NCBI RefSeq assembly: GCF_018139145.2
Contig: NC_059475.1
Span: forward strand, 17,116,937 to 17,180,936
Length of the DNA: 64,000 bases
Direction: 5' to 3'
Source of the DNA: Gymnogyps californianus
Taxonomy: Eukaryota > Chordata > Aves > Accipitriformes > Cathartidae
The translations under genes and the position numbers were made by a program. The notes below the pieces were generated by a model that was given only the letters and a program-made list of their open reading frames with translations, searched no databases and was not told the origin of the DNA. Shown in pieces: positions 26,034-37,000 of this stretch (position 1 is its first letter; each line of letters starts with the position of its first letter).

Positions 26034-29000
26034 GTTGGTTTCTGGTGTGTCAGTGCAGAAAGTAGTGTGTCTCAGGTGCATGACTGCAAGTAGATATTTT
26101 CGCACGCTGTCAGGAAACAAAGAGAAACAATGTGAAAGAGAGAGAGAAGCTGTTGCAACACAGGTATTACTGGATCCCAGACAGCGCTGCTTTCATGATA
26201 CTATTGTCTTTCATTGCCATGGCATTAAGTGGGAGCAGAGGGCATCAGAGTTGGGGTTCGTAACCGTTTGAACACTGCATGGCCTCACATTTCAGAAGTG
26301 ACTAATGTTTTCGGGCGCTTCCACTTTGAGGCACTTTTGATGTGTTTCACCCTAAGCATTGGACTTGTTTAAGATTTACTGGCCCCGTTTGCAGAAGTTT
26401 AATGGCAGGTTTCCCTGTTCAGATTTAGAGCCCAGGATAAATATTACAAGAGCAGACTTTCTGTGGTTAATGTTCTGTAAATATCTACAAGCACTACAAG
26501 TACCAGGAATCTTGACAGGTTGCAGTGAATGGCAGACTGGCTTTAAGCGTTCTCTTTACATCTTTTTTGCTTTGGATTTCCTAGCACCCTTTTTGAAGGA
26601 AATAGAGCTCATTTTATTGTTTCAGAATTTGTTGCTCACAATAAAAGTTCAAGTCTTTCCTTGATTGCAGTCTGCAAACAATGCTTCCGTTCCAGTCTGT
26701 AAACAAGTGCTTCAGGGAACAGTCACAAGTTTGCAGAGCTGTCATTTGCAGCTGCCATGTCAGTGCTAAATAATCAAACCTCACAGCACCTTCGTGAGCT
26801 CTCAAAACACTGATATCTAGAGAAAGAACATAGCATCTGTCAAAAGGTTTCAGTGTTCATATAGATGTAACACCCGACAGACTCTCTGGGCTTTGCAGAT
26901 GTAGAGCAAAACCAGGTCTGGGTTTCCTGAGCTAATTGTCTTTAAGTGCAAAGGTTTCAAGGGCCTCTGATTTCACAGGTAATTCTATTTGTGGGTGTCT
27001 GCTTCAAGGCAATGGAGAGCCTATTTTCAGCAATGTTGACTAATCGTGGCTGTCACTGAGGTCACTGGAAGCTTCAACAACCTTTTGGTAATCAAATTGA
27101 AAACAACTTAAAATGGGACACCTAAAATCTCATACATTTCAAACCTGTAGGGACTTCTGAACAGCTAGCTGCCCATAAGTACAGTCCGTACAAATGTGTG
27201 GTAAGTAAATAGCTGTTTCACTTCTGCTATCCTTGGGAGCTGAAGGGCTGATTTTTCAGGCTGTAGTCACTTCCCCTTGCTTGGGGGAGATGGAGAGCCA
27301 TAGCTTAGAGTTTGCCCATTCTTCAGTTCTTACCAGCATTTTCAGTGCTAAAAAAGTTACTGACTTCCTCACAGAGGTATTTCGGTGCTGTAATCTTTCA
27401 GAAACCAGGGAAAGTTGAGGGTTTCAGCATGGGGGAGGTAGCTGGAAGAGTTTGTCTCTCTCTCTCAACTTCCCCCATCACCTTGTTTCTCCTTGATCCC
27501 TGCTGGCAGCCAGACCAAACAACCTTTGCTGGGCTTAGCAGAACAAGTGCCCTGAGCCACGCTGGAGCTTTTGTTCTGCTGCGCGGTTCTCCTGAGTAAC
27601 CTCCAGCACTGGCGTCAGCGAGGGTGGTAGCCCTCTGTATTGCAAAGGAAGAGCATAGGCCAAAGAGTTTGTAAAGGAGAGAATATCCCTTTTAAACAAA
27701 CAAAAGTTACTGCTTCAGCCAGGGGATTTTTTGCAGAAAGTCTGGGGTTTTGTCTATCCTTACATTTTTTTTTACTCCTTTCATTTCTTTCCTGGTTCCC
27801 ACAGAGCTGCCTTGTCTCTTTGTTTCCTCACATTTCCCGTAAGAAGTAACTGTCATTCTTCATGTTCAGTTGCCATTTTCTGTGGCGGGCTCTCCTTTCA
27901 CTCCTTTGCTGCTGCTTCTGCCTCATTTTCCTCTGAGCCTTGTGTGCTTCCCCCCACCTTCTCCCCTCCCTCTGAAGGATGCTGCTATCACCATAGATAA
28001 GCCACAAGTCTGCGTCCATAAGCTGCATCCAATATTTCTCTGTCCCCCATTTTTCTCTGTTGTTTTACATGAACTTTCAGTTGTTGAGGCTTTTCCAGTG
28101 GTCTGTGTTTTGCTGCCTGACCCCAGCAGATTTTCTTCACAAGGGCACTGGGCTGATCGTGTTGGGTGGGTGCTGTGGGCAGCAAAGCCCAGTGATTTCC
28201 TGCCAGGAATTTGGTGGGTTGTGAGGTGGCTGGAGCTGCAGGTCTCACAGCACCAACACCTAGGATTAGCCCTCCAACAATGAAGGTGAGCAAGTAAATA
28301 ATTCAGTGAGAAGGGAATGACAGACTTTACACCTCAAGCAAGCTACACTATGAAGATTCAGTTCAGTGAGAGGATTTTTTTTTAAAGGAAACATATGGCA
28401 AATGCAGAGGGCACTATCTGAAATAACACTTCGGACCTTTTGCCTCTTGCTTGCATACAAAAATGCTAATGATTCCGGTAACTAAAAGAAATTTGAGGAA
28501 GACGTTTTCTTTTTATAGGAAGTTCACAAACTAGAGAGACATGAATTCATGTTCCTTGCCCATGTCTGTATTTCACTTAGCAGTAAGGAGAGAGAATCTT
28601 TCTCTGTTTTCTCTTTCAGAGGGTAGGAAATTTATTGGGGGAGTAGCTAAAAGAACTTTTAGAGAATCTCTCTTTTTGACTAGGCTGTGAGATCACACAG
28701 TGTCTTTAAATAAAAATTTAGATTAGCTTATCTGCATCCTAAGAGATGCACTTTCATGAATATGGGAATTTTACTGTGATAGATACACGGAACTGAATTT
28801 CAGTCTGGTGTACACATTGGGCCATGTGGCTGATATTTACAGTAGTAACAGGTTTTATTTGTGATAGTTTTGCCACACATCAGAGCCTGTATTTCCTCTT
28901 GTAGTTATCCAAATACTTTATCAGAAAGCCTATAAAATAATAGTTCATGCTGCGTGGAGCTAATAATGAATTCCTCAATAACCCAGTGATTTTGCTACCT

Positions 29001-32000
29001 GTTACCGTTGATCAATCATGCTTGCTGTATCATTCTTTATAAAGGGGAAAGGCAAATGCACCTGTAGGATTAATGCCCAGCAGAACACCAAAGAAAAGGA
29101 ATAGTTACTGTTCTGGAAAGGAACTAAATATTTATATTTCCTGTGCATGACAGTAATGGGATAAAAGAAGGTATCAGTAATTCTACTCTGTAACCACAAG
29201 ACTGGAGTGTTGGCTGTTTTCTTCACGATGTGGTGAAGGCTGTTTCCATAAGCACCACTGATTCCCTTCCCAAAATGTTTTTCGTTATTTGGTGCAAAAC
29301 CTTTGGACTACTTCGTGGAGGACGCTTCTTTGCATGCCCTGCTGGTAGCCAGCACTTTAAGTCAGGAGAGATTCAGCTCTATTTCTGTTGTGGGCATTAT
29401 GTTTTCTTGATCAGGGAGATAAGAACTTCAGCTTCTATAGCCAGTTAATATTTAGCTGCTTTTATGTTTTTATGTGGTTTCCTATTTATTTTCTCAAGGC
29501 GGCTATGTCTGCTGTGCTCTGGGTGGGACTCTCGCTTTTGGGCTTTCTGTGCACTTAACTAAGGGGGGGGGGGGGGGGGTTGAGAAACTTGCCCATAATT
29601 TCAATGAAGTTTGCTTTCCAAACAAGGGCTGGCTCTCTCCTTCCACATGGCTGCAGCAAGTCTGCCTGAGACAGACAGCAAAGATAGCTCTCCTCCGAAA
29701 AACAGCCTTTCCCTCACAAGTGCCAATAGGCTTACAGAGTTTGGCATAAGAAATCAGTATATGCTGCTCCATAAACATATCTTGGAAATCCTTGTAAATG
29801 ATATAGTAAAAGTGAACAGTTGCATGTTCCTATTTTTCATAATACTCTGTGAGCAGGATGGTTCAGAACCTCAGGAACAGCGAAAATCTCATTGTTCAGG
29901 TGCAAACCCTTTTAACTGTATTACTGAGAGAAGGCAGAAATCTCTCACATCCAGGCTTTTTGTATGGATACCAGCTTGGAGTTAAGCTTTCTTTAAGAAA
30001 TAGGACATAATAAAGAATGGATGTGAATTCTGTTATGCTAATAGACACCATTCCCTCGGAGCAGGCAGCAGCTGATTCCCATTAACTTGACTTGAACTTT
30101 TAGACCATATGTTACTTTCCCATACATGCGCAGAAAAAAATCTTCATGGGAAACAAGTGCAGCAGCTACATGGCTTTGTGAGTTTATTCCAACCTCCTCT
30201 GCCTCTGTCGGGGAGAGTGGGGGCTATAGAGAGGAAAGCACCATCAGAGAAAGAAAAAGTATGGAGATACAGGTCCTAATCCATGCACAGCACTTGTCAT
30301 GGCCATCCCACTTGTCATGGTAGCACAAGGGGACTGTCAGATATCCAGCCACTTGGGATTTTCTCCTGTCTGTGGACATTACATTTCCAAGTGCGTTATT
30401 TAGGGCTCAGTGTTTCAAGGGGAGGAGTGACAGTTAAGAAACTGGGTTAAGATATAGGTTCCCTGTTGTTGCACCGCCTTCCTGTGTGACTGCGTAGGTC
30501 CTTCCTCTGCTTCAGTTCCCCATGTGAGCAGCACATGTGCTGTCCCTCTTCTCCCAGGCTTGGAAGTGTTTGCTTTCTGCGTCAGCACGGCTGCATGCAC
30601 GTGGCACAGCGCAGCACTATGTCACGGGGTGAGAAACACATCTGAAACCCTCACCACCCTTAGTCACCATGTGGAAAGTTGAACACTTTCTAGGGACAGT
30701 TGTCCCACAAAGCCTTTTCTTAAATTTAAGAGTTGATACACCAAACTGCCTGTTAATGCCTGTAAAAAGGGCATGGTTTTTTGTCCTGTCTCTTTACCAG
30801 TGAAACGCTGTAGCACAGTTGCAATTCTGGTTATAATGGGACATTGTTCTCTCACTTGTCCCATGATGGAACTGCAGAAAATGGCCATGAGGATATTTGG
30901 GTTTTAGTAAGCTTCTGTGGCTGGCTTTTCTAATGGCGGTTGGCTTCTTAAATGGCTGCTCTGAAAACTCCAGGAGACATTATGGTTTCTGACGCATCTG
31001 TGACAACTTCTGCTGACTTCAGGAGAATCAGGATTTTCCCTTGCTGGTTTTGGATTTGGTGGTGTTTCCAAGACTGGCCCACACAACGTTTAAAAACATT
31101 TTTAACAGTTCCCATGTTTGCAGTGTGCTACAAATGGATTATATTTCACTGTCTCGGTGTTTCTTTACTGCGCCCAGTATTCTGAAGCTCTGATTGCTAA
31201 CAATTTTGAGAAGAAAGCTACATTGCAATTGGATAACAATGACTGTCTTGGCACTAAAAAACTAGTCTCATCAGATGCTATTTTTTGGCTTTTTTTTTAA
31301 TGGAAGTTCTATGCTTTCTTTTACTGTAAGGACATGATTACAGTTGGCAAAAAGAACAGAATTTATTATTACATTTTATTGCTTGGACTAGGACTACACA
31401 CACTCATGCTAGTATATAATGTGTATAAGGTACTGCAAGTTTAGTATATTTGGGTACTGGAAATATATCTCTACAATGCTTGGAAAATGTCATAGTGTTC
31501 ATAAATACTACTTGTTAATAGAAAATGTTTCTTATTTTAACAAATAACTTGGTCAGAAGACATTGATCTGCAGTTTTTTTTTAATTTTGTTTTACTAATT
31601 AGGTCTAGATGCTGTTCTGTCTTCTGTAATGTTTTATGATCATGGTTATTATTTGTCAAACAAAGCGTGCTATCAAGTGCATCTGTGTATAGTTGCCAGA
31701 TACTGACCAAGGAGGATAATGTATTGAATAGCTGCTTATTAACTGAATTCCATTTATTATTTGCATTGAATGAGGCATGGGGTACGTAAGAAAAGAACAG
31801 ACTGTGTGGTAATGTAATTAAAGACTGCATCATAATGCAGACACAGAAGGGAGCTGATTAAGGATGCATAAGCAATCTTATGTCTGTTTTTTTCCAGCCT
31901 TCATATGCTGGACTTTGCAACCATCATGTTGGTTTACCACGGTGTTGAGACCTAACTTTTAAGCAGTACTTGTTGCATAGCCCAAGCATGTGGATCGAGG

Positions 32001-32163
32001 CTATTTCAAGTTCTGCAAGATCCCTCTCTGTGATCCTGGTGTGCCTGCTCCTGCTCATGACAGCTTCTCTTGTTTGCTGTTAGCAGTAGCCCTTCTAAGG
32101 CCATGAGTTGCCATGGTTTTGCACAGAATTTCTCTGTTTGTGAATCACATTTATTTGTTGCAG
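26034..32163 (+). other. OSBPL5: OSBPL5 intron 1 (between coding exons 1 and 2)
   Basis: This 6.1 kb intron is phase 1. It holds no recognised gene. Notable content: a pyrimidine-rich block at about 27751-27990 that includes a possible 34-base microexon (27805-27838, between acceptor ttcccacag and donor gtaaga), and a 17-base G run at 29563-29579. The rest is ordinary non-coding sequence with short chance frames. Confidence 0.85.
29563..29579 (+). repeat. G17 homopolymer
   Basis: Seventeen consecutive G on the transcribed-sense strand of OSBPL5 intron 1. Such a run can fold as a G-quadruplex in RNA or on the non-template DNA strand and is unstable in length. The printed length may not be exact. 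Confidence 0.8.
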
Positions 32164-32237
32164 GAAAAGATGTGGAAGGAAACAGCCCGTCGGCGCTGAA
32201 GGATGAGACGCCACAGACTCCAAACTCCATTAGTAAG
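32164..32237 (+). CDS. OSBPL5: OSBPL5 coding exon 2 (residues 46-70)
   Basis: This 74-base exon is preceded by ttatttgttgcag and followed by gtactg. It completes Gly46 and encodes 24 further residues, KDVEGNSPSALK then DETPQTPNSISK. This Ser/Thr/Pro-rich linker between the N-terminal motif and the basic segment is the least conserved part of the coding region seen here, and is probably disordered. The family protein has a similar GKD start and a proline-rich stretch at this place. The donor AAG|GTACTG is moderate. Entry phase 1, exit phase 0. Confidence 0.88.
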
Positions 32238-32711
32238 GTACTGTGGGATAGGGATCCATCCCTAGTCTTGCTTTCATTTCTTCTCAGGCTGTTATTAATC
32301 ATTCTTACTCCTTTTTTTTAAAGTCATTGAGAAAGCCTCTCCCTCTGTTCCTGCAGGAACTGTGTGTGCATGTTTTGAGAGAAAGAAAATGAGTGTGTTT
32401 GCATGGTTGGGATGACAGAGAAGCCCACACTTTCTTCTGACTTGATAGCACCTACCGTGGAAGAACCCTGTTAATTTGGGCCTCATTTGGCAGTGTAATT
32501 AGATACGAATAATTACAGTTGAAAGGTTGATTTTGTCAGCAGAGGTGTCTCCTGCTGTTCCTGATCAGCAAGGCAATCATAAACCTTAATTGTTTTGGAA
32601 CAGAAAGCTGTAATATTTAGTGTAGTGCATAGCATCCGAAACTGTGAGTTGAGATCCTGGGAGAGAGCTCTGGGAATTGGTGTAACATGAGAGGAACGCA
32701 AACTAACCAAC

Positions 32712-32762
32712 TGTTGTGGTTTAACCCCAGCCAGCAACTAAGCACCACACAGCCGCTCGCTC

Positions 32763-32802
<40 letters not shown>

Positions 32803-33334
32803 TGGGATGGGGGAAGAGAATTGGAAGGGTAAAAGTGAGAAAACTCATGGGGTGAGATACAGACAGTTTAATGGGCAAAGTAAACCCCCACGCACAAGCA
32901 AAGCAAAACAAGGAATTCATTCACTACTTTCCCTCGGCAGGCAGGTGTTCAGCCATCTCTGGGAAAGCAGGGCTCCATCATGCGTAATGGTTACTTGGGA
33001 AGACAAACACCATCACTCCAAATGTCTTCCTGCCTCCTTCTTCTTCCCCCAGCTTTATATGCTGAGCATGATGTCATATGGTATGGGATATCCCTTTGGT
33101 CAGTTGGGGTCAGCTGTCCCAGCTGTGTCCCCTCCCAGCTTCTTGTGCACCCCCACCCTCCTCGCTGGTGGGGTGGTGTGAGAAGCAGAAAAGGCCTTGA
33201 CTCTGCGTAAGCACTGCTCAGCAGTAACTAAAACAGCCCTGTGTTATCAACACTGTTTCCAGCACAAATCCAAACATAGCCCCATAGTAGCTACCATGAA
33301 GAAAATTAACTCTGTCCCAGCCAAAACCAGCACA
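32712..33334 (-). mobile_element. Endogenous retrovirus LTR (copy 1, 3' LTR of truncated element)
   Basis: The 623-base segment starts TG and ends CA, and its ends are imperfect inverted repeats (tgttgtggttt at the left; the reverse strand of the right end reads tgtgctggttt). Read on the minus strand it has an LTR layout: a TATA box (TTTATA on + at 33054-33059), then a polyadenylation signal ATTAAA (+ TTTAAT at 32867-32872) about 190 bases downstream. A second copy at 59246-59840 shares a perfectly identical 194-base block (32962-33155 here). Internal sequence continues to the right, so this is the 3' LTR of an element antisense to OSBPL5. I recognise the family as common in neoavian birds; class III (ERVL-like) is likely but not proven. 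Confidence 0.85.
32764..32801. repeat. C38 homopolymer inside LTR copy 1
   Basis: Thirty-eight consecutive C replace the short cccccc of LTR copy 2 at the matching place. This explains the 28-base length difference between the two LTRs. The tract could form i-motif or G-quadruplex structures and is error-prone in sequencing, so its true length is uncertain. Confidence 0.85.
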
Positions 33335-34090
33335 TTAGGTACCCTTTATTCCATACCATTTACGTCACGCTCAGGTCCCACGCTATCCAATACATCCTCA
33401 TTAACCCCCACCACCCTTCCTGTCCTTTGATATAATACACAGATATCATTCCCTTAGTCTATGGACCACCCCCGTAAAATGTCCATAAATGTCCACAAAA
33501 TGTCCATTGAGTTCATTTAGTCCATGACTTTGGGCTCCATCTGTTATGGTGGTCACTCAGGACAGGAGAAGTGGTGTGTTGCGTGGACTTATTCGGCACC
33601 AAAGCCAGCTCAGGTCGGGTTGCTGCTGCACTTGCACTGCTTCTCGTAAGACTTGTCCTCCACTGGTTTGGGTGTCTCCTGCTGTAGTAATTCCCATAAC
33701 ATGCAACTCAAATCATGGGTTAGAACAATTTAGAGGTATTTCCATTACAATCTCCACCCCTGGTCCCTTTGGACCAGACCATCGGGTTTAACATTGCAAT
33801 GAACTCCTCCCCTTCCCCCTTCGCTGGCTTGGACTTACCCACAGACTGCAGTCCCTTAAGGGTGTACCTGCTCCAAGTGGAGCCTTATCTATGGGCCACA
33901 GTCTCTTCAGGGGTATCTGCTGCAGCATAGACTTATCCACAGCCACAGTCACTTTGAGGTGCATCTGTTCCAGCATGGTCTTCTCCATGGGCCACAATGC
34001 CTTCAGAGATATACCTGCTCCAGTGTGGCCTTACCCACAGCCACAGTCCCTTCAGGAGTGACCCTGGTCCAGCATGGCCTTACCCATTTC
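33335..34090 (-). mobile_element. Internal region of the truncated retrovirus-like element
   Basis: The sequence right of LTR copy 1 is its 3' internal part, read on the minus strand. It includes short tandem aaatgtcca words (33477-33506), a G/A-rich word next to the LTR, a G-rich segment complementary to 33755-33775, and the minisatellite at 33827-34087. No reverse transcriptase, integrase, gag or envelope domain is recognisable, and frames are short. No 5' LTR is found to the right, and the left flank (ccaac, 32707-32711) has no matching duplication there. The element is therefore truncated, or belongs to a non-autonomous family. The right boundary is approximate. Confidence 0.6.
33827..34087. 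repeat. Minisatellite, five and a fraction units of 48-50 bp
   Basis: Degenerate units begin at 33827, 33877, 33927, 33975, 34025 and 34074 (lengths 50, 50, 48, 50, 49, then a partial of about 14). Each has the pattern 'tggccttacccacagccac', then agtcccttcagg, then ctgctccagc, with alternating versions (cccacagccac versus ccatgggccac). Because unit length is not always a multiple of three, the array is unlikely to be under coding constraint. It lies within the retrovirus-like internal region. Confidence 0.85.
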
Positions 34091-37000
34091 CTGAACACAA
34101 CATTTCCATCCAGCCTGTAATGGAGAAGCAAAACTGGATCTAAAGACTCTGGATCTGGGTGTTCAAAACCTGGCTCTACATCTAGAGTTACTGAGTGCCT
34201 GCGTTTGATTTCCTGTAGAGATGGAATCAACCTTATAAATTAGATCTGGCTTTGAGATTCATGTACAGGCTTTTTTGGCTGCAGCTCCCTAACATATTTC
34301 TGGAGGGTAACTAGAAATAGAAGCAAGGCCTGTTAATAAATTTTTAACTAAATTTATTCAACTATGAAGCTATAAAATGCAAGTGACACCAGCTGAAATG
34401 AAAATATAACATGAAGGAAGCAGCTGCAGACAAGTGATTTCTTATAATACATGAAAATAGGCTCTGCATCTTCAAATACATTTGGCTGTGCTTGCCTCGA
34501 GCTTGCAGGTTGTTCTGCTGGGATGCCCTGGCAGAGGTCAGCACAGGGAGATGGTGATGAGAGGAGCTTTGGCACTGTGCAACAAGGGCTCGTGTACATG
34601 TCCTCTGCTATTGCTGGAACCTGGCAAGCTGCAAACTGACATTAGTTTTGCTTTTTCAGGCGGGTTTCTCGTGGAAACCCAGCCTCCCACTTATCCTGGC
34701 AGTGGAGAAGCCCAAGGACCAGATAACTGCATCCAGGGCTTTGTTTTAAACCCAGATGTTTTGCATGCCTTACAAGGAGTGGTGTTAAATTCCCAGTGAC
34801 TTAGGAATGTAAAGGAGAAGGACTTTTTCTGGACAGAACAACTCACAGCACTGAAATGCTGTCCAAAAGGGAGTTTGATTTCTGAGATGCAGGATGAACG
34901 CTAGAGTAGGAATGTATTTACGAGAGGTATCTGCGTGAGAGCATGGCTCAGCTGTGTTTTCCTAGCTTCAGGGCCTGGCTTGCTATTTAGTCTCCTACAG
35001 GTGTGCTTTTGAAAGGAGAAGCATCCTTGGAAGATTTGGGCGCCCACCTAGATTTCTGCCATGCTTTGTGTGCACCTGGGAGGTGTTGGTGGGTCTCTCC
35101 TTGACAGCGTCAAGAGCAGTTGTTAAGGAGAGATAAGAGAAAATGCACAGTGCAAAACAACTGCATCAGATTTGTGATTCAAAACAAATGAGGGTGTGAA
35201 CCTGGATGCGAGCTTTGCTTTCACCAACCCAAGACTTTGGTTTTACAATAGTCAAAATTGCTCTGAAACACCAATGGACTAAAAACAGATATGAGGACCC
35301 CAAAACACCAAACTTCAACTTGCCTACTTGTTTGCAGGGTTGCAGGCAATTGCTTTGGCTACTGAATGAGCCAGAGCTAGGTTTTTCTTTCCTGCCTGAA
35401 TGTTCTGCTTAGACACATGGTGTTTGGTTCAGAGACTTTCTGCCTCACTGGACCTGTGCTGTAGTGCCTGTCATTCTCACTTCACTCTGCTTCGCCTTGC
35501 TGTGTTGTACAGTACTTCGTTCTTCTCCAGCCACGTAACTTTTCTTCTGTCTTGCTTTGCAGTGTCAGTGACAGTAGGGAGTCTCTACTGTGAAATGTCT
35601 TGTACCTTAAAAATTTAGGCAAACTGATAGTCAGTTTGCTTAATATTTCATTTTTCACGTCCACTCAGCTCTAAGGCTATAAAATGAAACTGTACTGTCA
35701 GGTGTCCAGAACTGTAAGTAGGGATCTGTCACGGTATTTCAGTTTAAAAATAAATAGCAATTCCACCTACTTGAACCAAAGGAAAGAGTGTGTGCTAAGT
35801 GGGTCATGTTTAGATTCCTGATAGCAGGGGGCAAATAATTTTTAGAAACCAAACTGTAGGGTGTGCAGGTTTAATTAATGGATTCAAAAGTAAATGTTCT
35901 AGGTAACAGATCCATGCCATGAATACTTATCCTTCTTTTGGCACAGTGAATATAACAAACCTTGTTGGAAATAAGTGTTCCTTCAGCAGTGCGATTTTGA
36001 TGTACCGCATCACATTGACTCTTTTCACCCAGTAATGAGAAGGAAAGGAAAGCCAGTCGAGTACTTCGATCCCTGGCCTGGGGCTTAGGGGACCTTGAAT
36101 TCCCAACTTTGACTTGGAGTCCCTGTATTTTGCCAGGCAGATTAACTGTGTTTCTGTTTCACATCTTCATCAGTGAGGTGGAAACAGTTCTACATTTTGT
36201 TCACTCAGGCCATATATCCACACTGCATGATGGAGCAGGCTGCAGGTTTCCCAGGTTAGCAGACACCAAGCAGAAAATCTCATTAAAACCCTATAAACGT
36301 CTGTGAACTTGTGAGCTGTGAAGCCATTTAACTGCAACCACACTACCCTGTGCTCGTAGGTGGACTGCTAGTATATGTCTGAGGTGTGAGCACATCCCGA
36401 TTGTCCTATCTGTACAGACAGTAAAATATTTGATGCCAGAACATTTGCTTTTAGTGTGTTTGTGCAGTTCTTAGCAATATATATTTCTGATTTCAGTTGT
36501 GACTTCTCACTCCAAATTTTATTAAAACAAATTTAAGGCATGGTTCAGCTACACATCACATTGCTAACTTCCCTGCAGCATATTTTCTCCTATTTCATTT
36601 TTTAAGTGGAGTCTCTTTCATCTCCTTTTTTCGGGGAGGGAAAAAAGGTATTAGCTTATTTATTTCAGGTTGTTTCTCATATTAGTTTCTCTCTTTTTTG
36701 GAGCCCTTTAGCCTTGTTTTCTGGGACCAGTGGTCATAGTGGGGTATGAAAGTATCACAGAACTGTCTCTAAGCCTCAAGCTCATCTCTGCAGCCAGGTA
36801 GTACAGTTAACACACGCCTGGTAGTGAAAGGAGATGCCTTTCTCTCATTTTGTGCCTCATTCGGCACTGTTAGCGTTCTTTAAGGCACCTTTTATTGCAG
36901 TATGCAGTCTTGCATTTTCTCTTTCTTCCCTTCCTATGCTTACCTATTTATTCTACTGGCTGGAGAGCAGCTGAGGTCTCTTGATATGCATGCAGAGCCC

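Noticed and set aside
32687..33181. Longest open frame in the window (164 codons, + strand), with a near copy at 59395-59688
   Set aside because: It runs through the LTR in the antisense direction. The recurrence at the second LTR reflects LTR copying, and the proline run is simply the C38 tract. No protein family resemblance.
33788..33997. Minus-strand frame across the minisatellite as a repeat protein
   Set aside because: Unit lengths of 48, 49 and 50 bases break any periodic reading frame, and stops interrupt it. The repetition is at DNA level.
34660..34799. Possible extra coding exon after the acceptor-like ctttttcag at 34651-34659
   Set aside because: No GT donor in a sensible position follows. 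Exons 2 and 3 already join in frame and match the family without it.
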